A stretch of DNA of 64,000 bases from CAVPJW01 sp963705525 (GTDB lineage: Bacteria > Acidobacteriota > Vicinamibacteria > Vicinamibacterales > CAVPJW01). A model generated the notes under the pieces. That model did no database searches. It was not told the origin of the DNA and saw only the letters and a list, made by a program, of their open reading frames with translations. Positions 59,201 through 64,000 of this stretch are shown piece by piece (position 1 is the first letter of the stretch; each line of letters opens with the position of its first letter). Location: contig CAVPJW010000004.1 of the NCBI GenBank assembly GCA_963705525.1, positions 1,364,001-1,428,000 of the forward strand. The letters run 5' to 3'. A program made the position numbers and the translations under genes.

Positions 59201-59635
59201 TTGGGGGCCTGGCACCAAAGTGTGCGGGTGGTGCTCGATCGAGCCATAGCTCTCACGGCCGAGTCAGTCGATGATGAGTGGGTGGCGTTCCGGCTGCGAG
59301 TCCCGATTCCGGCGACCATCCTGCCCTTTGTCCGCCGCAAACCTGATCGGCGGCAACTCGGACCGGATCCTGCGCTGGACGCCACGCCACCTTCTCTCGA
59401 CATCACCCTCCGACGGGACGAGCACGTGCGCCGCTACAGGATTGCGCCCACCAGCAATGACGAGTGGTACGCATGGATCTGGCTCGACAGTGCGCCTCTT
59501 CGCGGAATCCGGACGGCGAACCTGAGCGCAGCGTTTCGCCTCTACGCCGAGTTTTCCTGTGAGATTGGCGATCTCACCGTTGAAGGGTGGACGATCGCGG
59601 GCCAGCGATCCGACACCGAACTCGTCACGGTCTGA
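59201..59635 (+). CDS. Hypothetical protein
   Basis: About 144 residues; the start is unsure (TTG at 59201, or GTG at 59222, 59228 or 59231). No signal peptide or family is recognised. The sequence RDEHVRRYRIAPTSNDEWYAWIWLDS and AAFRLYAEFSCEIGDLTVEGWTI is beta-rich and could be a small carbohydrate-binding or jelly-roll domain. It lies 8 bp after the membrane protein gene and converges with the GT2 gene. Confidence 0.5.
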   Translation: MGAWHQSVRVVLDRAIALTAESVDDEWVAFRLRVPIPATILPFVRRKPDRRQLGPDPALDATPPSLDITLRRDEHVRRYRIAPTSNDEWYAWIWLDSAPLRGIRTANLSAAFRLYAEFSCEIGDLTVEGWTIAGQRSDTELVTV

Positions 59636-59649
59636 CGCTCCGAACTCGC

Positions 59650-60542
59650 TCATTCCACAATCCGCTTCCACCACGACGACGCGATCAGGTTCACCGCATG
59701 GATCGGATGGACCGCCACGGCGCGGCCGGCCGTCAGATATGCCCGACGCCGCTCGCCCAGATCGCGGAGGGCGTGCGCATGCACGAGCAGGAACTCCGCG
59801 AACATCCTCGGATGACGGCTGAAAAGCGCGCCGTGCTTCTTCATCAACCGCTCGAAATCAGCGCGGCGCCGCGACGCGTGATGGGAAGCCCGCGGCCCGT
59901 CATGGAGGTGCTGCCGATAGGTGACGACGGGTACTCCGAGGACCGAACAGACAGGGTTCAGGCGAAGGAAGAGGTCCGTGTACGTGAGCGCGCTGAAGGC
60001 TTCGTCGAAGCCGCCGATGTCGAGGAGCACCCTGCGTTCTACAACCAGGGTCTGCTTGGAAAAAAAGAGTGGTGCTCCGGTATTGGTTCGAGATTGAACA
60101 ACGAGCCGCGCGGGAGAGTTGGAGGAACATGCGTCTCGATGACCCGACCGCCCTTCTCGATCACCTCGAGGCCTGACAGCACCAGGACTGGGCTCGGCAG
60201 CGACGATTGAGCCAGGGCATCGAGCGACACCTCAGCAAAACACGGCAACAGCTCGTCATCATCGTCGAGATACGAAATCCATCGTCCACGGGCCGCTTGT
60301 GCTCCCGCGTTGCGGGCAGCGGCGAGTCCGCGGTTCTCAGGCAGGCGCACGACGCGCAGCTTCGGGTGTTCCGGCAGGTTCACCGGCACCGACGAACCAT
60401 CGTCTATGACGATCACTTCGAGATCCTGGACAGTCTGTGAGAGCGCACTCCTGACCGCGCGCTCGAGCAGTTGCGGGCGGTTGTAGGTCAGGATCACGAT
60501 GCTCAGGAGAGGCTCGCCGGCTGGAAAGGGATGACTCGTCAT
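59650..60542 (-). pseudogene. Family 2 glycosyltransferase, frameshifted at a poly-T tract
   Basis: The 5' part has the GT-A fold: LLSIVILTYNRPQLLERAVRS, VIVIDDGSSVPV and the DxD motif in WISYLDDDDELLP. At 60060-60066 a run of seven A (T on the coding strand) breaks the frame after EHHSFF; with eight, the product would read SKQTLVVERRVLLDIGGFDEAF and continue to 59650, restoring a normal GT2 of about 297 residues. It is thus a homopolymer frameshift, either an assembly error or a slippage-prone gene. GGAG precedes ATG at 60542; an alternative start at 60587 overlaps the ATP-grasp stop by 4 bp. Confidence 0.8.
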
Positions 60543-60583
60543 CGCGTGTCGCTCCGGTTCGGGGATGTGATGAAGGAGAGGTG

Positions 60584-61819
60584 TCATTCGATCGTGTCTG
60601 GCTCGACCGGCATGCTGACCACTCGACGGCGAACCAGAGAGCGCGCCTCCGAATCGACCGCCACCGCTCGCGCCTTTTCGAACGCCTGGCGACAGTGTCT
60701 CATGAACGGTCGTGGATCGCGTGCCGACCAGACCGCGTACGTTTTCGGCCGGCAATATGGAGAGAGATACTGGCCGACGCTCAGGCGCTCCAGCCTCCGG
60801 AAGAACGTGCCGTAGTACAGATCGTCGAGGACGTGAATCCACATGCCGCTCCAGCCGTTGGGCGAGCCGCTGACGCTCGCCCCGGCGGCCTCCTGCCACG
60901 CAAGCTGCGAATAGTTCACGCCAGCTCTGCACGCCAGTCCCTGCAGCAGAAATGAGCGGCCGTTGATCTCCATCAGGCGATAGCGCCCATCGCGGGGATC
61001 GAGCTTGTACTCCGCGCTCGCCATGCCTCGCCATCCGATCCGGCGGAGCAGCGCCAGCGTGGGCTCCCGAAGCGCCATGTTGGTGGTCGTTTCCGCCACC
61101 CGCACGACGCCAAAGAAGGGCGGGCTCTTCCGCAGCTTTTTCATCGGCAGCTCGGCGACGGGCTGTCCGTGTCGATCGATGTAGACACTGTAGTTGTGGA
61201 ACTGACTGTCGGGCCCCGGTACGAGGTCCATGACCTGGGCGCGAAGCCCTCGGGCGTGAACCTTCTGAATGGCGCGGGCGAGCTCGGCCCTGTTGTGAGC
61301 GACAAAGAGTTTGACGCCGAAGCACTTCACGAACGGACGACTCTCGACCGGTTTGACGACAACCGGGAATGTCATGCCGCTCTGTGCCGCGACGAGCGGC
61401 TCGGCATCGCCGTAGATGCGCGGGACGTCGACGCCAACATCCTGCGCCGCGCGATATGTCAGATCCTTCTGCAGCACGTTGCGTGCGACCTCCCACGGCG
61501 GCGCCGCTATCCGATAGGAGCGCTCCAGGCGCTCGCGATGCTGGGACAGCACCGTCAGGGCTTCGTCGCTGATCGGCAGGAGCACCCAACCCTGCCAGCG
61601 CCGCGCGTGCTGCTCGAGCAAGTCGAGCAGCGAGTCCGGCTTGTTGAAGAAATCGACGAGGTCGTGGTGCTCGGTCGCCCAGCGGGAATACTGGGCGATG
61701 TCACTCGAATCTGTGACTACGACGGCAATGGGCATGCCGGACGATGCCAGCGCGCGAACCGTACTCAGGCCGGTGATGTACCCGCCAATCACGACGGCCC
61801 CGCACATGGTGCCTGTCAT
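60584..61819 (-). CDS. ATP-grasp family protein of the glycan locus
   Basis: 411-residue ligase-type protein. The N-terminal Rossmann-like part (AVVIGGYITGLSTVRALASSG) is followed by the ATP-grasp core: TFPVVVKPVESRPFV with a nucleotide-binding Lys, MASAEYKLDPRDGRYRLMEINGR with metal-binding Glu and Asn. It resembles carbamoyl-phosphate-synthase-like or D-aspartate-ligase-like enzymes that attach an acid to an amine. It is coupled by ATGA to the FkbM-type methyltransferase gene upstream and possibly to the GT2 gene downstream. Confidence 0.82.
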   Translation of the reverse strand: MTGTMCGAVVIGGYITGLSTVRALASSGMPIAVVVTDSSDIAQYSRWATEHHDLVDFFNKPDSLLDLLEQHARRWQGWVLLPISDEALTVLSQHRERLERSYRIAAPPWEVARNVLQKDLTYRAAQDVGVDVPRIYGDAEPLVAAQSGMTFPVVVKPVESRPFVKCFGVKLFVAHNRAELARAIQKVHARGLRAQVMDLVPGPDSQFHNYSVYIDRHGQPVAELPMKKLRKSPPFFGVVRVAETTTNMALREPTLALLRRIGWRGMASAEYKLDPRDGRYRLMEINGRSFLLQGLACRAGVNYSQLAWQEAAGASVSGSPNGWSGMWIHVLDDLYYGTFFRRLERLSVGQYLSPYCRPKTYAVWSARDPRPFMRHCRQAFEKARAVAVDSEARSLVRRRVVSMPVEPDTIE

Positions 61820-62571
61820 GATGCCTCCGGCCGATTTCCTGACGATGACGTCGAGAAAGCGAATCCGGTGCGCTGGTAGAGATACCAGCGCCCGTGGAGC
61901 TGGCGACGCTCCTCGAAACCGGCGGCATGAATCGCGCGGCGGGTGGCATCGGTCCGCTCTGGCCCGAGCTCGCGCGGATGAAACTCGACCATGATCTTGG
62001 CGAAGGGGCTCAGGTTCGCGTGGCGAAACAGATCTTCCTCGGCGCCTTCGATGTCGACGACCAGGAACGTCGGCTGGATGCGCGCCACCTCTCGATCGAA
62101 CGACCGGACTTCAACCGACATCGTCCTGTCGTGATGCGCCTGCGGAAGGACGGACGACACCCAGAAATCAGACCCGACGTGGAGTGTCGCCTGTCCGTCA
62201 GACCGGCCGAGCATGCAGAACTCGAAGTGCGGATCGACGCCATTCAACCGACAATTCTGCCGGACGACGGGCTCGAGCGACCGGTCGGCTTCGAAGCTGT
62301 GGACACGTTCGCCCCCGATCTTCCTGGCGCACGAGATGGCGAGCAGCCCGATGCCTCCCCCAAGCTCCATGACCACATCGTCTTTCGTCAGCGCGTCGTG
62401 GACCAGCGACCGTTCCCAGCGCGTGTGTGCGCCCGACCAGATCCGCTCTACCATCCGACGCGAGAGACGGCGATCCGCCTGGAGTTTGACGCCATCGACT
62501 TCCAGGACCGAACCTCGGAAGCGATGGTAGGAGGTCAGAAGCCAGCGAACGGCTCGTCTGATCAGATGCAT
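61816..62571 (-). CDS. FkbM-family methyltransferase
   Basis: 251-residue enzyme. VVMELGGGIGLLAISCARKIGGERVHSFEAD is the SAM-binding motif and FLVVDIEGAEEDLFRHA the FkbM signature; KIMVEFHPRELG follows. Such enzymes methylate sugar hydroxyls in polyketides and surface glycans. It is the first gene of a three-gene unit (methyltransferase, ATP-grasp, GT2) with a 4-bp overlap to the next, so a role in modifying the same surface glycan is likely. Confidence 0.87.
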   Translation of the reverse strand: MHLIRRAVRWLLTSYHRFRGSVLEVDGVKLQADRRLSRRMVERIWSGAHTRWERSLVHDALTKDDVVMELGGGIGLLAISCARKIGGERVHSFEADRSLEPVVRQNCRLNGVDPHFEFCMLGRSDGQATLHVGSDFWVSSVLPQAHHDRTMSVEVRSFDREVARIQPTFLVVDIEGAEEDLFRHANLSPFAKIMVEFHPRELGPERTDATRRAIHAAGFEERRQLHGRWYLYQRTGFAFSTSSSGNRPEAS

Positions 62572-62646
62572 GTGAGGGCGGGAGCCCGATTATAGTTCGG
62601 TGAGAATTTCCTTGCTCAGATCGACTACCGGCGCTAGAACTTTCGC

Positions 62647-63444
62647 ATGAACCTGCGGGGCGCGGTCCTCATCGCACCGCTCTCATGCTCACTGCTGCTC
62701 AGTGGCGCCGCCATCGCCAGGTACAGCGCGCAAGAACCTCAAGAGCCGCAATCGGAACAATCCTGTCAGGAGGCATACCGGGAAGACACCGATTGCATCG
62801 ATCGGAAGTTCCATGAAGCCGCAAAGGCATGTTCAGGGCCAGGTGATGCCCCGTGCTTCAGGGACGTGGTGAAAGAGAAAGCGGAACTGCTGATGTTGGC
62901 GAACGCGGAGCAGCGATCGTGCAATAAAGCGACGCAGGCGGCAAAGACGGACTCCCGCCCCGGAAACATCGATGAGGGGAACAAGAAACTGGCCGATTGG
63001 ACCAGGAAGTGGGACAACCGGGTGTTCGGAAAGTTCGGCTCTGTCATGCAGAAAGATCTCCGACCGTTTGCCGGCGGGATCTATTCATGGGACTTCGACG
63101 TGTCTGTCTACCCCGATCGAACGCTCGCCAGCCTGAACACCTCTCAGTCGACTCGACCACCCGACGGGCCGCTCGGAGACGCCTATGACAGGATGACCAC
63201 CAAGCTGGCGGGATTGCTTCACACGATCAAGCCTCCGGCCTTCCCCGCAGGCACCGCATATGGCAAGGACCGGCCTGTGCCGCGTCGCGTTCATTTCGAC
63301 ACGTCGATGCGCTATCAGATGGGATCGGATCCCCCGCTCGAACCGGACGCGAGAGCCGACGCCGACGGCTACGTCCGCGCACCGAGCGTCAATGCCGTGC
63401 TTTACAAGCCGGTCTGCGACTCACAGTCTCCTCCACCGGAGTGA
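62647..63444 (+). CDS. Exported protein with TonB_C/TolA-like domain
   Basis: 265-residue protein. A signal peptide (about 1-24) precedes a Cys-rich helical part with five Cys in about residues 40-97 (SCQEAYREDTDCIDRKF, CSGPGDAPC), then a domain with WTRKWDNRVFGKFGSVMQKDL and DFDVSVYPDRTLASLNTSQSTRPPDGPLGDAYDRM, whose pattern (one-strand, Pro/Asp-rich turn, helix) resembles the C-terminal domain of TonB/TolA. The identification is by pattern only. The ACP gene follows 7 bp after its stop. Confidence 0.6.
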   Translation: MNLRGAVLIAPLSCSLLLSGAAIARYSAQEPQEPQSEQSCQEAYREDTDCIDRKFHEAAKACSGPGDAPCFRDVVKEKAELLMLANAEQRSCNKATQAAKTDSRPGNIDEGNKKLADWTRKWDNRVFGKFGSVMQKDLRPFAGGIYSWDFDVSVYPDRTLASLNTSQSTRPPDGPLGDAYDRMTTKLAGLLHTIKPPAFPAGTAYGKDRPVPRRVHFDTSMRYQMGSDPPLEPDARADADGYVRAPSVNAVLYKPVCDSQSPPPE

Positions 63445-63451
63445 AAAGACG

Positions 63452-63811
63452 ATGGCTCGATTGGTCGTGTCGTGTTGCCTCGCCGCGCTGCTGACCACGG
63501 GTGTCTTTTCCGCCGGACCCCTCGAGCGTCGAGCGGCGGGTGAATCCACCGGCCGCCAGGATTCAGACACGCGCGCGAAGATCGAAGCCCGGGTGAAAAC
63601 GATCATCGTCGAGCAGCTGGGCATTCCGGAATCGGAGGTCGTCCGCGAAGCCCAGTTCATCGAAGATCTGGGCGCCGATTCGCTGGACGCCGTAGAGCTC
63701 GTCATGGCGTTCGAAGAGGAGTTCGACGTGTCGATCTCGGATGAGGATGCCAACAACCTGGTGACCGTCGGCGACGCCTACGACTACCTGGTCGAACACT
63801 CGAAAAAATGA
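63452..63811 (+). CDS. Acyl carrier protein with N-terminal signal-like extension
   Basis: 119-residue protein. Residues about 40-119 are a normal ACP: KIEARVKTIIVEQLGIPE, FIEDLGADSLDAVELVMAFEEEF with the phosphopantetheine-bearing Ser77, and an acidic helix pattern. The first 22 residues (MARLVVSCCLAALLTTGVFSA) look like a signal peptide, which is abnormal for a cytoplasmic carrier. No internal ATG would give a standard-length ACP; GGAG lies upstream of the ATG used. The stop overlaps the kinase start by ATGA. Confidence 0.85.
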   Translation: MARLVVSCCLAALLTTGVFSAGPLERRAAGESTGRQDSDTRAKIEARVKTIIVEQLGIPESEVVREAQFIEDLGADSLDAVELVMAFEEEFDVSISDEDANNLVTVGDAYDYLVEHSKK

Positions 63812-64000
63812 GCGACACACCAGTGCTCGCTACCGGCACGCGGCTCGGCCCGTATCAGATCGAGGCCCTCGCCGGCAGCGGCGGCATGGGGCAGGTGTAT
63901 CGCGCACGCGACGAGCGGCTGGGCCGGTCAGTGGCCATCAAGGTGTTGCCACCCTCGCTTGCGGTGGATGCTCAGGCGCGCGAGCGCTTCGAGCGCGAGG
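63808..64000 (+). CDS. Ser/Thr protein kinase, N-terminal part (partial)
   Basis: The gene runs off the right edge; 64 codons are present. TRLGPYQIEALAGSGGMGQVYRARD contains the Gly-rich loop (GSGGMG) and VAIKVLPPSL the ATP-anchoring Lys45 of bacterial Hanks-type kinases; this start is typical of Acidobacteriota kinases with large C-terminal sensor or WD40-like domains. Start codon overlaps the ACP stop by 4 bp, indicating translational coupling. Confidence 0.9.
   Translation, partial: MSDTPVLATGTRLGPYQIEALAGSGGMGQVYRARDERLGRSVAIKVLPPSLAVDAQARERFERE

Overview
The window is high-GC bacterial chromosome, coding on both strands, with no phage or plasmid backbone. Its content suggests an Acidobacteriota member close to Vicinamibacteria. 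The signs are an Oar-type TonB-dependent receptor with an N-terminal carboxypeptidase-regulatory domain, a DUF5916/CBM9 outer-membrane protein, a DUF5117-like metalloprotease, many exported amidohydrolases and sulfatases, and a PASTA-less Ser/Thr kinase start. This placement is an inference from family content, not from a marker gene.

Layout. 0-3.2 kb: central glycolysis and secretion (3' end of gap, pgk, tpiA, secG, then a GtrA-like protein). 3.2-20 kb: envelope and exported functions (DUF5916 protein, TPR protein, a LytS/LytTR-type two-component pair, a twice-frameshifted metalloprotease behind a large TonB receptor, an amidohydrolase, a BlaI/M56 pair, a ferric-reductase-like/DUF4198 pair), then a tRNA-Leu(GAG). 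20.4-21.8 kb: an RsbU-type phosphatase. 22.06-26.14 kb: an array of four attC sites in one orientation carrying a methyltransferase, a reversed FitAB toxin-antitoxin pair, a small protein plus an exported serine hydrolase, and a VOC protein. No integrase is present in the window. This is a CALIN-type integron cassette array and is the strongest accessory signal here.

26-38.9 kb: sulfatases, VOC proteins, DUF502, SYLF, a class D-like sortase with an adjacent LPKTA substrate, an M24 peptidase, a chimeric sulfatase/PIN remnant and several small genes. 39-44.2 kb: an unusually long single-chain pyruvate:ferredoxin oxidoreductase translationally coupled to an OsmC protein, divergent from a YbaK-like gene across a spacer with a 16-bp direct repeat. 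45-52 kb: a Tat-exported PLP enzyme, a frameshifted lipoprotein, an M20-type amidohydrolase, a frameshifted cytochrome c and a D-aminoacylase-like enzyme. 52-62.6 kb: a surface-glycan locus on the minus strand (GT-C membrane proteins, polysaccharide deacetylase, methyltransferases, ATP-grasp, GT2), with several 4-bp ATGA overlaps. 62.6-64 kb: a TonB_C-like protein, an acyl carrier protein with an apparent signal peptide, and the start of a Ser/Thr kinase.

Two kinds of intergenic repeats stand out: 7-8-bp tandem repeat arrays in several spacers, and a REP-like palindrome family (three copies, two forming an inverted pair). Four genes are broken by single-base shifts (five shifts in all), some at homopolymers, so sequencing or assembly error is a live alternative to decay.
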